From Flavobacterium sp. Leaf82 (GTDB lineage: Bacteria; Bacteroidota; Bacteroidia; Flavobacteriales; Flavobacteriaceae): 49,098 nt of DNA. The stretch's first letter is position 1, and every line of letters starts with the position of its first letter. The notes under the pieces were generated by a model. That model saw only the letters and a program-made list of their open reading frames with translations, made no database searches and was not told the DNA's origin. A program made the translations under genes and the position numbers. Of the stretch, positions 19,428-28,226 are shown piece after piece. The stretch lies in assembly GCF_001422725.1 (NCBI RefSeq), contig NZ_LMMA01000015.1, forward strand, positions 1-49,098, read 5' to 3'.

Positions 19428-19494
19428 TAGTCAGAGTGACAGTCGCAGTCACAGTTGAAGTTGCAGTTGGAGTCGCAGTTGAAGTCGCAGTTTT
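19428..19494. repeat. short imperfect tandem repeat (AGTCGCAGT type)
   Basis: About ten imperfect copies of a 6-base unit of the form AGTYGC/AGTTGA follow the SRPBCC stop codon. Related AGTCTCAGT blocks occur at 20602-20654, 20761-20825 and 26361-26412. Confidence 0.7.
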
Positions 19495-19510
19495 TAGCAA
19501 TCAGTTGTAA

Positions 19511-19546
19511 AAATAAATGCCTTGCTTTACAGCAAGGCACTTATTT
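19511..19546. terminator. bidirectional terminator after purC
   Basis: AAATAAATGCCTTGCT (19511-19526) pairs with AGCAAGGCACTTATTT (19531-19546), 16 bp with one mismatch. It lies between the convergent SRPBCC and purC genes. Confidence 0.85.
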
Positions 19547-19578
19547 TATATAATAAATTCGTGGTGTAAACCCGAGAA

Positions 19579-20535
19579 TTAAGCTCTGTTATTAAGATAT
19601 TCTAATACATTATCATTAATACGCTGATCGATATTATCGATGTCAGCTTTTACGAATTTTTCGCCTAATATATTTTCGTATAATTCGATATATCTTTCAG
19701 AAACAGATTCGATATATTCATCTGTCATATCTGGAATTTGTTGTCCGTCTTGTCCCTGAAAACCATTTTCGATCAACCAGCGACGTACAAACTCTTTTGA
19801 CAATTGCTTTTGCTCTTCTCCTCTATCCTGTCTTTCCTGATATCCTTCTGCATAGAAATAGCGAGAAGAATCCGGTGTATGAATTTCATCAATTAAAACA
19901 ATAACACCTTCTTTAGTTTTCCCGAATTCGTATTTTGTATCTACTAAAATTAAACCGCGTTCAGCAGCAATTTCAGTTCCTCTTTGAAACAAATCACGAG
20001 TAAATTTTTCTAATACAATATAATCTTCTTCGCTAACAATTCCTTTAGATAAAATATCTTCACGAGAAATATCTTCGTCATGAGAACCGTTATCTGCTTT
20101 TGTAGTTGGTGTAATAATAGGCTCCGGAAATTTATCATTTTCCTTTAAACCTTCTGCCATTGTAACACCACAAATTTGTCTTTTTCCTGCAGCATATTCG
20201 CGCGCAGCATGTCCTGAAACATAACCACGAATAACCATTTCTACTTTAAAAGGCTCACATAAATGACCTACAGCAACGTTAGGATCAGGAGTTGCAATCA
20301 ACCAGTTTGGTACAATATCTTCCGTTAATTCCATAAATCTTGTCGCAATCTGATTTAAGATTTGTCCTTTGTACGGAATACCTTTTGGTAAAACCACATC
20401 AAAAGCCGAAAGTCTGTCTGTTGCTACCATTACCAAAAGTTCGTCGTTTATATTATAAACTTCTCTAACTTTTCCGCGGTAAACTGATTTCTGATCTGGA
20501 AAATTAAAATTTGTAGTTGTGATTGTATTGCTCAT
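19579..20535 (-). CDS. purC: phosphoribosylaminoimidazole-succinocarboxamide synthase
   Basis: SAICAR synthase of purine biosynthesis: joins CAIR and aspartate using ATP in the cytosol. It is 318 residues long, the longer form seen in Bacteroidota and yeast. Family motifs include [10 protein letters not shown] near the start, [25 protein letters not shown], and [14 protein letters not shown] (with the acidic metal/substrate residues). A purine gene standing alone here is normal for Flavobacterium, and a good promoter lies directly upstream. Confidence 0.96.
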   Translation of the reverse strand: MSNTITTTNFNFPDQKSVYRGKVREVYNINDELLVMVATDRLSAFDVVLPKGIPYKGQILNQIATRFMELTEDIVPNWLIATPDPNVAVGHLCEPFKVEMVIRGYVSGHAAREYAAGKRQICGVTMAEGLKENDKFPEPIITPTTKADNGSHDEDISREDILSKGIVSEEDYIVLEKFTRDLFQRGTEIAAERGLILVDTKYEFGKTKEGVIVLIDEIHTPDSSRYFYAEGYQERQDRGEEQKQLSKEFVRRWLIENGFQGQDGQQIPDMTDEYIESVSERYIELYENILGEKFVKADIDNIDQRINDNVLEYLNNRA

Positions 20536-20565
20536 TATTGTTAGTTGTATTGTTTTTTATGAATG

Positions 20566-20596
20566 CAAATTTAAAACTAATTAAAAGAGCAAGCAA
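20566..20596 (-). promoter_or_regulatory. purC promoter
   Basis: On the minus strand TTG (20594-20596), a 20-base spacer and TAAATTTG (20566-20573) fit the Bacteroidota consensus TTG-N(17-23)-TAnnTTTG closely. The start codon is about 30 bases downstream. Confidence 0.75.
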
Positions 20597-20601
20597 GAAA
20601 G

Positions 20602-20825
20602 TTTTTAGTTTTCAGTCCCAGTCTCAGTGTTCAGTCTCAGTATTTAGTCTCAGTAAAAGTTTTCAACTTTTCAGTCACAGTCTTTGTGTGGGCTTTGTCA
20701 AAGTTTAAAACCTTAAGAAAGCTTTATTAGTACTTTCAAAATATTCTGCGAACTGTTTCAACTGAGACTAAACACTGAGACTGAATACTTCGACTGAGAC
20801 TGAATACTGCGACTGCGACTAAAAA
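20602..20825. repeat. inverted AGTCTCAGT repeat blocks
   Basis: 20602-20654 has several copies of CAGTCTCAGT; 20761-20825 is largely its reverse complement (ACTGAGACT copies), with about 105 bases between. They could fold into one long imperfect hairpin. The element fills the space between the purC promoter and the S9 peptidase stop codon. No gene is seen inside. Confidence 0.7.
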
Positions 20826-20826
20826 C

Positions 20827-23175
20827 TTATTTTTTCAACAAAGTCGAATTAAACAAATTCAAAATTCTGCTGTATTCATCAATCCATGAATATGTTTCTT
20901 TAAATCCGTGAGATTCAACAGGGAACGAAGCCAGACTCCAATTCTTTTTTTGTAACTCTATAAAACGTTGCGATAAACGAACGATATCCTTATACTCAAC
21001 ATTATCATCCACCATTCCGTGTAACATTACAAGATTTCCTTTTAAATTATCTGCATAATAAATAGGAGAACTTTTTTTGTATGCTTCAGGATCTGTTTCC
21101 GGGAAATTCAAAATGTTTCCAGTGTATCCGTGATTATAATGTGCCCAATCTGTAACAGAACGCAAAGCAGCACCAGAAGCAAATTCGCCAGGAGTCGTTA
21201 ACATTCCCATTAAAGTAATAAATCCACCGTAAGAACCACCGTAGATACCAACTCTATTCGCGTCGATTCCGTATTTCTCTACTAAATATTTTTTCCCGTC
21301 TAAGTGATCAGATAAATCTTTTCCTCCCATAAAACGGTAAATACCAGTTCTAAAATCACGTCCGTAACCATCACTTCCTCTATAATCAATGTCCAAAACA
21401 GTGTACCCTAAATCAGTCAGCATATTATGAAACATATATTCTCTGTAATAATTACTCCAATAATTGTGAGCATTTTGCAAATAACCTGCACCGTGAACAA
21501 AAATTACAGCAGCTTTATTCGCATTTTCTGCCTTTGGCGTATACAATCTCGCGTTTACAGGAGTTCCGTCCTGCGCTTTAAAAGTAATAACTTCCGGTTC
21601 TCTCCATTTATAGCTTTTGAAACTTTCAGATACCGAAGAAGAAATTTGTTGTAAAGTGGCGTTCTTTTTATTATCGGCAATATAAAAATCCCACGGAATA
21701 TTTTTATAAGAATAACGAACTAAAAGTGATTTTTCATCCGGAGAAACGACAACTTCATGCGCTCCGTCTTTTGTTAAAATTGGCTCTAAAGCACCTCCTG
21801 TAGAAGCTAATTTATAAAAATTTCTATTTCCCGGATGTGTTGTATTTGTAGTTAAGTAAAATGATTTTTTATCCTTAGATAAAGTTACATCACGAACCTC
21901 CCAGTTTCCGCTTGTCAATTGCGTCTTTGTACCTAATTTTAAATTATAAGTGTATAAATGAGAATATCCCGTTGCTTCAGATTGAAAATAGATAGTTTCG
22001 TTATCTGCAAGAAAACCAAGCGTTCCTGAGTCAAATGAATAAGACGGAATTCCGGGTCCGGCAATCCAGGCATCGTCATGCTGATGTTCAATTTCTTTAA
22101 AAGAACCATTTTCAAGATTTAAACTTACCAGCCATCTTTCTTTATTATCCTGACTTCTGATTTCTACAATTCCAAAAGATCCGTCTTCGTTATAAACCGG
22201 AGCCTGAGCAACAATTAACTTATCTTCTTTCTCTTTGTTTTTTAAATTATCATAAGATTCATAATATTTTGGTGCGTCCTGAATATGACTTAAAGTCGAA
22301 AAATTCACGAAGTAAACCGTATCTTTTGCTACAGAATAAATTCCGAATTTTGTTTTAACAAAATTAGCTGTAGATACTTTTGTTTTTGTTTCTGGAGTTT
22401 GATTATAACCATCATCAGTTATAAAAACTTCCATTTTTTCCTTTTTTACATCAGATTCTTCTACTAAACTAAAAGTGGCAAAGTTTCCGTTTGGATTTGC
22501 TTTTAAATTATAAAAACTGTCTTTTCCATAAAAATATTCTTTGGCAAAATCAGATTTAACAGCTTTGCTTTTAGCAAGATTCCATTGTTTTTTTGCTTCT
22601 TTATCTTTAATAAATTGAAATAATTCTTTTTGCTGTGTCTTTAAAAAAGATTCTTTTTCCGGAGTTTTTTCTTTTTTAGCTCCTTTATTAAAGTTTGTAA
22701 TTTGTAGAACTGTTCCTTCTTTAGCATTGTATTTAAAGATATTATCATTTTGCTCGAAGAATAATATTCCTGCCTCTTTTCCTAATTCAAGGTTTGAAAC
22801 CGGAGTACTTTGCTGAATGATTTTTTTAATCGTTTTTGTGCTAATGGTATAAGAATAGAAACCTCCTTTATCTGTATAATAAACAATATCTGAATTTGTT
22901 TTTCTTTTAAAATCAATTTTTGAGAAAGCAGCTTCCTTAGCTTCTACCAAAACTGGTTTTGCTGCTCCTTTTTGCCATGAATAGGTATTTGCGCCTAAAT
23001 CATCTGTTGGATTCCATTCAAAATAAACTTTTTTACCATCCAGAGACCAGCGTCCGTTTGTTGGTTGATTTCCAATAAAAGATTCGCCTTTCATTATTTC
23101 TTCCAATTTTAATGTTTGGCTTTTGCCCGAAATTGAAAAAATTAAAAAGGCAAGGATAAAAATGTTTTTTGTCAT
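20827..23175 (-). CDS. S9 family peptidase (DPP IV-like)
   Basis: An exported prolyl-oligopeptidase-family serine peptidase, 782 residues from the ATG at 23175. That start is preferred to 23199 because it opens a signal peptide (MTKNIFILAFLIFSISGKSQ). The N-terminal two thirds form a beta-propeller; the C-terminal alpha/beta hydrolase domain carries Ser648 (GGSYGGF), Asp723/724 (GMVDDNV) and His756 (ESHGFKE). The family releases dipeptides or acts behind proline in the periplasm. It is monocistronic. A lysine-rich insert near residues 165-200 is unusual but in frame. Confidence 0.92.
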   Translation of the reverse strand: MTKNIFILAFLIFSISGKSQTLKLEEIMKGESFIGNQPTNGRWSLDGKKVYFEWNPTDDLGANTYSWQKGAAKPVLVEAKEAAFSKIDFKRKTNSDIVYYTDKGGFYSYTISTKTIKKIIQQSTPVSNLELGKEAGILFFEQNDNIFKYNAKEGTVLQITNFNKGAKKEKTPEKESFLKTQQKELFQFIKDKEAKKQWNLAKSKAVKSDFAKEYFYGKDSFYNLKANPNGNFATFSLVEESDVKKEKMEVFITDDGYNQTPETKTKVSTANFVKTKFGIYSVAKDTVYFVNFSTLSHIQDAPKYYESYDNLKNKEKEDKLIVAQAPVYNEDGSFGIVEIRSQDNKERWLVSLNLENGSFKEIEHQHDDAWIAGPGIPSYSFDSGTLGFLADNETIYFQSEATGYSHLYTYNLKLGTKTQLTSGNWEVRDVTLSKDKKSFYLTTNTTHPGNRNFYKLASTGGALEPILTKDGAHEVVVSPDEKSLLVRYSYKNIPWDFYIADNKKNATLQQISSSVSESFKSYKWREPEVITFKAQDGTPVNARLYTPKAENANKAAVIFVHGAGYLQNAHNYWSNYYREYMFHNMLTDLGYTVLDIDYRGSDGYGRDFRTGIYRFMGGKDLSDHLDGKKYLVEKYGIDANRVGIYGGSYGGFITLMGMLTTPGEFASGAALRSVTDWAHYNHGYTGNILNFPETDPEAYKKSSPIYYADNLKGNLVMLHGMVDDNVEYKDIVRLSQRFIELQKKNWSLASFPVESHGFKETYSWIDEYSRILNLFNSTLLKK

Positions 23176-23196
23176 GGTATTAGTTTTTTGAGAAAA

Positions 23197-23204
23197 CAAA
23201 AATA
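23197..23204 (-). promoter_or_regulatory. -7 element candidate for the S9 peptidase gene
   Basis: TATTTTTG on the minus strand matches TAnnTTTG, 21 bases upstream of the start codon. No TTG is found at the expected distance. Confidence 0.4.
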
Positions 23205-23279
23205 CACTTTGAAAATTATTAAAAAAATGTTTTTATCAATTGCTTGCGAAATTCTTTGCATTATATGCATTCAATAAAA

Positions 23280-23310
23280 AAAATCCTTGAAGAAATATCT
23301 CCAAGGATCT
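23280..23310 (-). terminator. terminator of the HAD phosphatase gene
   Basis: ATCCTTGAAGA pairs with TCTCCAAGGAT (23283-23293 with 23298-23308, one G-U), with an A-rich plus-strand stretch (T run on the minus strand). It is about 70 bases past the HAD gene's stop. Confidence 0.75.
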
Positions 23311-23380
23311 TATTTTTATTAAAAGTCTAAAATTCTAATTTTTAAGCACTAAAATTATAGATGCATTTTATAGTTTTTAA

Positions 23381-24211
23381 TTAACTAGAAGCTAACTCTT
23401 TATCTAAAATTCTTGAAGCAATATATTTTGCTACTCCATCTTCGGCATTTGTTTTAATTACTTCCAGATTTGGCAAAGTTTCCTTTAATAAAGCCGGCGC
23501 ATTTCCCATGATCAAACCTTTTCCTGATGCAGATAACATTTGAACATCGTTGAATCCGTCTCCAAAAGAAACGGCTTCATCAAGCGTAAAACCTTCTCTT
23601 TCTAGCACTTGTTCAATTGAAACTGCTTTGTCAATAGATTTATCCATAAACTCTAAACAAGTTGGTAAGCTAAAAGCATGATGTAAATGTTCTGAAGAAT
23701 TAGCTAAAACATCATCTTTCAATTTTACCAGTTTTTCATGATTATCACAAGAGAAGAAAATTTTAATCGCGCCAAAATCTTCCAGCGTTTTATAATCTAC
23801 TAATTCAGGATGATATTTTAAATCAGCTTGAAAAGCATTTAGTTTTTCGCTCCATTTATTGGTTTGCCACACATTTTCCTTGAATAAAACTACCGTGATT
23901 TCAGTATCAATTTCTACATTTAAAGCAGCTTTTACAACATCGCTATTTAGATTAAAGGCAAAAAGTTCTTCCTTTTCAGGCGAATGAATTCTGGCTCCGT
24001 TTGAACTTACTAAATAAACCGGAACCTGAAGTGTTTCAATAATAGCCATTGCATCAAGATGATGACGTCCTGTGGCAACTACAATAAGATAATTTTGATT
24101 GTGAAGTTCCTGAAAAACTGATTTCGTGTAATCTGATATTCTGTGTTGAGGATTGAGTAAAGTTCCGTCAAGGTCACTTACTACAACTTTTATATTTTTA
24201 AGTTTTGTCAT
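23381..24211 (-). CDS. Cof-type HAD-IIB family phosphatase
   Basis: A cytosolic Mg-dependent phosphatase, 276 residues from the ATG at 24211 (the frame extends 4 codons to a TTG). The HAD motifs are visible: nucleophile Asp13 and Asp15 (VSDLDGTLL), motif II VVATGR, and motif III/IV KAVSIEQVLE and SFGDGFNDVQML. The C2B cap domain between motifs II and III places it in the Cof/YidA group, which hydrolyse sugar phosphates, pyridoxal phosphate or flavin phosphates; the substrate cannot be read from the sequence. Confidence 0.92.
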   Translation of the reverse strand: MTKLKNIKVVVSDLDGTLLNPQHRISDYTKSVFQELHNQNYLIVVATGRHHLDAMAIIETLQVPVYLVSSNGARIHSPEKEELFAFNLNSDVVKAALNVEIDTEITVVLFKENVWQTNKWSEKLNAFQADLKYHPELVDYKTLEDFGAIKIFFSCDNHEKLVKLKDDVLANSSEHLHHAFSLPTCLEFMDKSIDKAVSIEQVLEREGFTLDEAVSFGDGFNDVQMLSASGKGLIMGNAPALLKETLPNLEVIKTNAEDGVAKYIASRILDKELASS

Positions 24212-24237
24212 ATTAAAGATCAAGTATTTATGATGTG

Positions 24238-24268
24238 CAAATTTAAGGCTTTAGCCTTAGAAGAACAA
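24238..24268 (-). promoter_or_regulatory. HAD phosphatase promoter
   Basis: On the minus strand TTG (24266-24268), 20 bases, TAAATTTG (24238-24245): the same arrangement and spacing as the purC promoter, 27 bases before the start codon. Confidence 0.75.
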
Positions 24269-24351
24269 AGATAAAACGGTCTTTAACTCCTGAAATGTAG
24301 TAAGTTTATTATTTATTTAACTATTTCGTCAAATACTGAATTTAAAACAAT

Positions 24352-24714
24352 TTAAACTTTAATTAATCCCGATTTATATAAATTCAAAGCTTTCTCTAAA
24401 ATAAATTCAATTTTTTCTACGGGCAAATCTTCGTCTACATTCAGCATCATAATTTTCATTCTCGAACGATCTTCCTGAATTAAAAAAGGTTCGTCAAAAT
24501 GTTTTCCTTCTACAATACCTATATAAGGTTGTTTCAGTTTTTTATGAGTCCATAAATAGCAGAACATTTTTCCTTTATAGCAAAAAAAGGGCATTCCGTA
24601 TTTTAAAACATTTGTTATGTCTTTGTCCTGTTTTAGAATAATTTCTTTCAACGCAAGAAAGATCCCTTTTATAGGTTCTTCTTGTTTTAAATAGAAATCA
24701 TCTAGTTGTTTCAT
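24352..24714 (-). CDS. DUF1801 domain protein
   Basis: A 120-residue protein of the DUF1801 (YdhG/YjbR-like) fold: VLKYGMPFFCYKGKMFCYLW is the family core. Function is unknown; the fold is used for binding small ligands or proteins. Its start codon overlaps the stop of the upstream lipoprotein gene by 4 bases, so the two are translationally coupled. Confidence 0.85.
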   Translation of the reverse strand: MKQLDDFYLKQEEPIKGIFLALKEIILKQDKDITNVLKYGMPFFCYKGKMFCYLWTHKKLKQPYIGIVEGKHFDEPFLIQEDRSRMKIMMLNVDEDLPVEKIEFILEKALNLYKSGLIKV

Positions 24715-25196
24715 TTTCTGATTTTTTGAGTTTTAGCAAAGACTATTTTTAAAGTATCAGGACATTTAGAGTTTTTTTTAAGTTTATAAATAAGTGAATC
24801 ATTTTTCATATAAAAAACTTCTTTTGAGAATATTGCAAAAAATGTATCGTTATCAGGATTACAATTAGGAATAGTTCGTACGTCTTTTTTAATGTTTTCC
24901 CTAAAAGGAATACATAATATAAATGGAAACATTTTATAACAAGAATCACTAGTTGTGCTATTTAATTCAATTGAATCTCCAATAATTTTCCATTTTCCAT
25001 TTGAAACAGAACCTCCTTGACAACCGCGGCTTTTATAATAAAAAGAACTATCTGTATTTATCCGTATACTTGATTTGCCTGGAACTATATATTCTGTATC
25101 ATGCCAAGTCCCAATAAACTTATTGACCCGAACTTCTGATTTCTTACACGAAATCAAAAAAATCAATATTAAAAAACTAAATATTCTAATCCTCAT
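24711..25196 (-). CDS. hypothetical lipoprotein
   Basis: A 161-residue lipoprotein: signal MRIRIFSFLILIFLISC with the lipidated cysteine at residue 17, then a charged KKSE. The rest begins with KFIGTWHDTEYIVPGKSSIRI and has GKWKIIGDSIELN, a pattern of lipocalin-like 'GTW...W.I.GD.I.L' beta-barrel lipoproteins common in Bacteroidota. Several cysteines may form disulfides. It is coupled to the downstream DUF1801 gene. Function unknown. Confidence 0.8.
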   Translation of the reverse strand: MRIRIFSFLILIFLISCKKSEVRVNKFIGTWHDTEYIVPGKSSIRINTDSSFYYKSRGCQGGSVSNGKWKIIGDSIELNSTTSDSCYKMFPFILCIPFRENIKKDVRTIPNCNPDNDTFFAIFSKEVFYMKNDSLIYKLKKNSKCPDTLKIVFAKTQKIRK

Positions 25197-25220
25197 TAAT
25201 TATATTTTTTAAATTTTAAA

Positions 25221-25277
25221 TTAAAAAAATATTCGTTTTATGCATTTCTATAAAAGAATATGAATAAAACGAATATT
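25221..25277 (-). terminator. terminator of the phoH gene
   Basis: AATATTCGTTTTAT (25228-25241) pairs perfectly with ATAAAACGAATATT (25264-25277) with a 22-base loop; a T run follows on the minus strand. It separates phoH from the lipoprotein gene. Confidence 0.75.
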
Positions 25278-25338
25278 ATTAAACATCAAAACACACTTCA
25301 CGATTTACATTTGATATTTATTTAAAATCATTTCACAA

Positions 25339-26289
25339 TTAATCGTGATTTTCTATTTGTTTATAAGCGTCAATCACCTTTTTGACTAATCTGTGACGTA
25401 CGATATCTTTATCATCCAGATAAATGATTCCAATTCCGTCAACATCTTTAAGAACTAAAATAGCTTCTTTAAGACCAGAAATAGTTCTTCGTGGTAAATC
25501 GACCTGTCCAGGATCACCCGTAATCATGAATTTGGCATTTTTTCCCATACGGGTCAAAAACATTTTCATTTGCGAGTGTGTTGTATTCTGCGCTTCATCC
25601 AGAATTACAAAGGCATTATCAAGCGTACGACCACGCATAAATGCCAATGGCGCAATTTGTATAATTCCTTTTAAAATGTAATCTTCGAGCTTTTCGTTTG
25701 GCAGCATATCGCGCAAAGCATCATAAAGAGGCTGCATATACGGATCCAGTTTTTCTTTCATATCGCCGGGTAAAAAACCAAGATTTTCTCCTGCTTCTAC
25801 CGCCGGACGCGTTAGTATGATCCTTTTTACTTCTTTGTCTTTAAGAGCCTTAACAGCCATTGCTACACCCGTATACGTTTTTCCTGTTCCGGCCGGACCA
25901 ACAGCAAATACCATATCATTTTTTTTAATGGTATCTACCAGTAATTGCTGGTTAGGCGTCATGGCTTTAATTAATTTACCGCCAACTCCATGAACTAATA
26001 TTTTGTCATGATCGTATGATTTTTTTTCATCCTGACCATCACTCATAATTACGCGTTCAATTACATTATCATCAATGTTGTTGTATCGGGTAAAATGAAG
26101 CATAAGCCTCTGAAATCTTTTTTCGAATTCATCTAAAACTTCTTTTTCGCCAAATGCTTTCAAAGTGGTACCTCTCGCTACGATTTTAAGCTTTGGGTAA
26201 TACTTTTTAATTATTTCAAGATGAGTGTCTTGAGCGCCCCAAAAGTCTTTTGGAGCGATGTCTATGAGCTCGATAATTCTTTCGTTCAA
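25339..26289 (-). CDS. PhoH-family ATPase
   Basis: A cytosolic ATPase of the PhoH/PhoL family, 316 residues. The P-loop is GPAGTGKTY (residues 131-139) and the Walker B region is AFVILDEAQNTT (about 227-238), followed by LTRMGKNAKFMITGDPGQVDL, a helicase-like sensor stretch. The N-terminal part holds a KH-like RNA-binding region. The family is linked to RNA processing and ribosome biology, often beside ybeY; that neighbour is not present here. Monocistronic. Confidence 0.94.
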   Translation of the reverse strand: MNERIIELIDIAPKDFWGAQDTHLEIIKKYYPKLKIVARGTTLKAFGEKEVLDEFEKRFQRLMLHFTRYNNIDDNVIERVIMSDGQDEKKSYDHDKILVHGVGGKLIKAMTPNQQLLVDTIKKNDMVFAVGPAGTGKTYTGVAMAVKALKDKEVKRIILTRPAVEAGENLGFLPGDMKEKLDPYMQPLYDALRDMLPNEKLEDYILKGIIQIAPLAFMRGRTLDNAFVILDEAQNTTHSQMKMFLTRMGKNAKFMITGDPGQVDLPRRTISGLKEAILVLKDVDGIGIIYLDDKDIVRHRLVKKVIDAYKQIENHD

Positions 26290-26360
26290 ATGAGTTAATT
26301 TAAATTAAAAATAAATCAGTTTTATAATCTGTGGTTGTCGGGTGTTTTTTTAGTTTAAAG

Positions 26361-26412
26361 TTTTCAGTGCCAGTTTTCAGCCACTGCGACTGAGACTAAT
26401 TACTGAGACTAT
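26361..26412. repeat. AGTCTCAGT-type repeat between phoH and DUF62 gene
   Basis: A short version of the repeat at 20602-20825: CAGTGCCAGT, then TGCGACTGAGACT and TACTGAGACT. It lies between two divergent genes. Confidence 0.6.
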
Positions 26413-26458
26413 AAATACAATTTGTATTTTCTTTCTTTCATTTTGCAATTACTATTAT

Positions 26459-26466
26459 TAGCTTTG
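26459..26466 (+). promoter_or_regulatory. -7 element candidate for the DUF62 gene
   Basis: TAGCTTTG matches TAnnTTTG, 59 bases before the ATG. The closest upstream TTG is only 13 bases away, shorter than usual. Confidence 0.35.
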
Positions 26467-26525
26467 CATTTCTCAAATTTAATGAAAATTAGATTTAAAT
26501 ACTACCAATAGTTATAAACAAAATT

Positions 26526-27353
26526 ATGTCAATAATTACCCTTACTACCGATTACGGCTTGAAAGACCACTTTGTTGGTTCGCTAAAGGGTAAAATATTA
26601 TCTGAGTATCCAGAGGCTGTAATTGTTGACATTTCGCACGACATTGATCCATTTAACACTGCAGAAGCAAGTTATATTCTGGGAGCATCTTATTTGAGTT
26701 TCCCAAAAGGAACTGTACACTTAATTGGTGTAGATATCGAACGCAATAAAGAAAATCAGCATCTTGCCATGCAATGGAACGATCATTACTTTATATGTGC
26801 CGATAATGGTATCTTAAGTATGCTTACGCAGAAAATTGTTCCGCAAAAAATTGTTGCGATTAATATACACGATCGATTTCCGAGCGAATCTAGTGATTTA
26901 GATATTTTTATTCAGGTTGCCTGTCACATTTCTAAAGGCGGATTACTGAATGTTATCGGAAAAGAAATCACCGAAATAAAACAAATCACTGAACTGCAAC
27001 CTGTAGTTTCGAACGACGGAAACTCTATTAAAGGATATGTAATTTACATTGATCATTTTGGAAACGTTGTAACTAATATTTCCAAAAGACAGTTTCTGGA
27101 AATAGCAAAAGGACGTCCGTATGAGATTGTAATGAAACCCAAAAGTATCAAAACAATTTTACCTAATTATTCTGCAATTGCAACCTCTGATAAATATCCG
27201 ATAAAAACCTATGAAGGTGAAAAACTGGCAATTTTTAACGAAGCAGGTTTTCTTGAAATTGCTATTTTTAGAAGTAATCCTTCAAAAGTTGGTTCGGCAA
27301 ATAGTTTATTAGGATTGAATTATCGTGATGTTATTACAATTCAGTTCAATTAA
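26526..27353 (+). CDS. DUF62 / SAM hydroxide adenosyltransferase family protein
   Basis: A 275-residue protein of the DUF62 family, whose studied members split S-adenosylmethionine to adenosine and methionine. Seen: LTTDYGLKDHFVG near the start, VDISHDIDPFN, FICADNGILSML and the C-terminal barrel IDHFGNVVTNI. The family's catalytic Asp would be Asp70 (GVDIERN), but the usual VDPGVGTxRR stretch is replaced by VDIERNKENQHL, so the Arg of the Asp-Arg-His triad is not in its usual place. Activity may therefore differ. Monocistronic. Confidence 0.85.
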   Translation: MSIITLTTDYGLKDHFVGSLKGKILSEYPEAVIVDISHDIDPFNTAEASYILGASYLSFPKGTVHLIGVDIERNKENQHLAMQWNDHYFICADNGILSMLTQKIVPQKIVAINIHDRFPSESSDLDIFIQVACHISKGGLLNVIGKEITEIKQITELQPVVSNDGNSIKGYVIYIDHFGNVVTNISKRQFLEIAKGRPYEIVMKPKSIKTILPNYSAIATSDKYPIKTYEGEKLAIFNEAGFLEIAIFRSNPSKVGSANSLLGLNYRDVITIQFN

Positions 27354-27440
27354 AATTTTAGATTTTAGATTTTAAATTCTTTGATAACGCAAAAATGGCT
27401 CGCCGATTAAACTGATTCACACTGATTTTGTCGTCTTCTT

Positions 27441-27537
27441 GTCATTTCGAAGAATGAGAAATCACATTCTAAACTCTACAAAGATTGGATTTTCGTTGCG
27501 GAGTTACTTACGAAGATTTCTCCTTCGTCGAAATGAC
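27441..27537. repeat. dispersed inverted repeat (GTCATTTCGA type)
   Basis: GTCATTTCGAAGAATGAG (from 27441) and its near reverse complement ending AAATGAC at 27537 form a 23-bp imperfect inverted repeat with about 50 bases between. This motif is widespread between flavobacterial genes. The rest of 27354-27680 contains TTAGATTTTAGATTT-like simple sequence and no gene beyond a -7 element. Confidence 0.7.
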
Positions 27538-27612
27538 AATATCATGGGAAAGCATTGTGAAAAAGCTTTTTATAATATTTTAATTTTTCATAAAAAGAAC
27601 AATCTATTTTGG

Positions 27613-27620
27613 TATTTTTG
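27613..27620 (+). promoter_or_regulatory. -7 element candidate for the monooxygenase-fold gene
   Basis: TATTTTTG matches TAnnTTTG, 60 bases before the ATG at 27681; no TTG at the expected distance. Confidence 0.35.
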
Positions 27621-27680
27621 CGCACCTGTAGGACTTTAGACAATCTAAAATCTAATATCAGAAATCTAAAATTACAAATC

Positions 27681-27977
27681 ATGTTTGTCCGAATAGTAAA
27701 AATGAGTTTTCACGAAGAAAAAATTCCTGATTTTATGGAGAATTTTGAATCTGTGAAACACAAAATACGAAATGCAGAAGGAAATCGTTTTTTAGAATTG
27801 TATCAGGATAAAAATAATAAAAACATATTTTTTACTTACAGTTATTGGGAAACCGAAGAAGATTTAGAAAATTACAGACAATCTGAACTTTTTAATACAG
27901 TTTGGAGTTTTACAAAAAAACTTTTCAATGCAAAACCGGAAGCGTGGAGTGTGGACAAAGTTGTTAGTTTAGTTTAA
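27681..27977 (+). CDS. antibiotic biosynthesis monooxygenase-fold (ABM) protein
   Basis: A 98-residue ferredoxin-like ABM-domain protein. The start at 27681 (MFVRIVKMSFHEEKIP) is chosen because the family begins with this beta strand; the open frame reaches back to 27609 through repeat-like sequence. Family features: FLELYQDKNNKNIFFTYSYW and the EEDLENYRQSELF helix. Such proteins act as quinol or heme monooxygenases or bind small molecules; the substrate is unknown. Confidence 0.85.
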   Translation: MFVRIVKMSFHEEKIPDFMENFESVKHKIRNAEGNRFLELYQDKNNKNIFFTYSYWETEEDLENYRQSELFNTVWSFTKKLFNAKPEAWSVDKVVSLV

Positions 27978-27978
27978 A

Positions 27979-28213
27979 GTTTCAGGTTTCAAGTTACTTG
28001 AACAACCTAAAATTTTACCGCAAAGAACGCAAAGATTATATTTAAAAAGTTGAATAAAACGTAAAGTTCGCAAAGCTGAACGTGAAACCTGAAACTTGAA
28101 ACAAAAACAATTAACCACAAAGAACGCAAAGATTATATTTAAAAGGTTTGATAAAAACGCAAAGTTCGCAAAGATGTACGAACTTGAAACCTGAAAAAAG
28201 AAAAACCTGAAAC
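27979..28213. repeat. composite repeat element before gldF
   Basis: Two direct copies of about 60 bases (28017-28075 and 28114-28173, each ACCRCAAAGAACGCAAAG... ending TTCGCAAAG) sit between inverted copies of TTTCAGGTTTCAAGTT (about 27980) and AACTTGAAACCTGAAA (about 28182). The same architecture recurs at 32019-32249. No gene is inside. Confidence 0.8.
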
Positions 28214-28226
28214 AAAAATAAGTTAC

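Noticed and set aside
27609..27680. Extended start of the ABM-fold gene
   Set aside because: The added residues come from repeat-like TCTAAAAT sequence and precede the first family strand.
27979..28213. CRISPR-like array
   Set aside because: Only two long copies with no regular short repeat/spacer pattern and no cas genes nearby.
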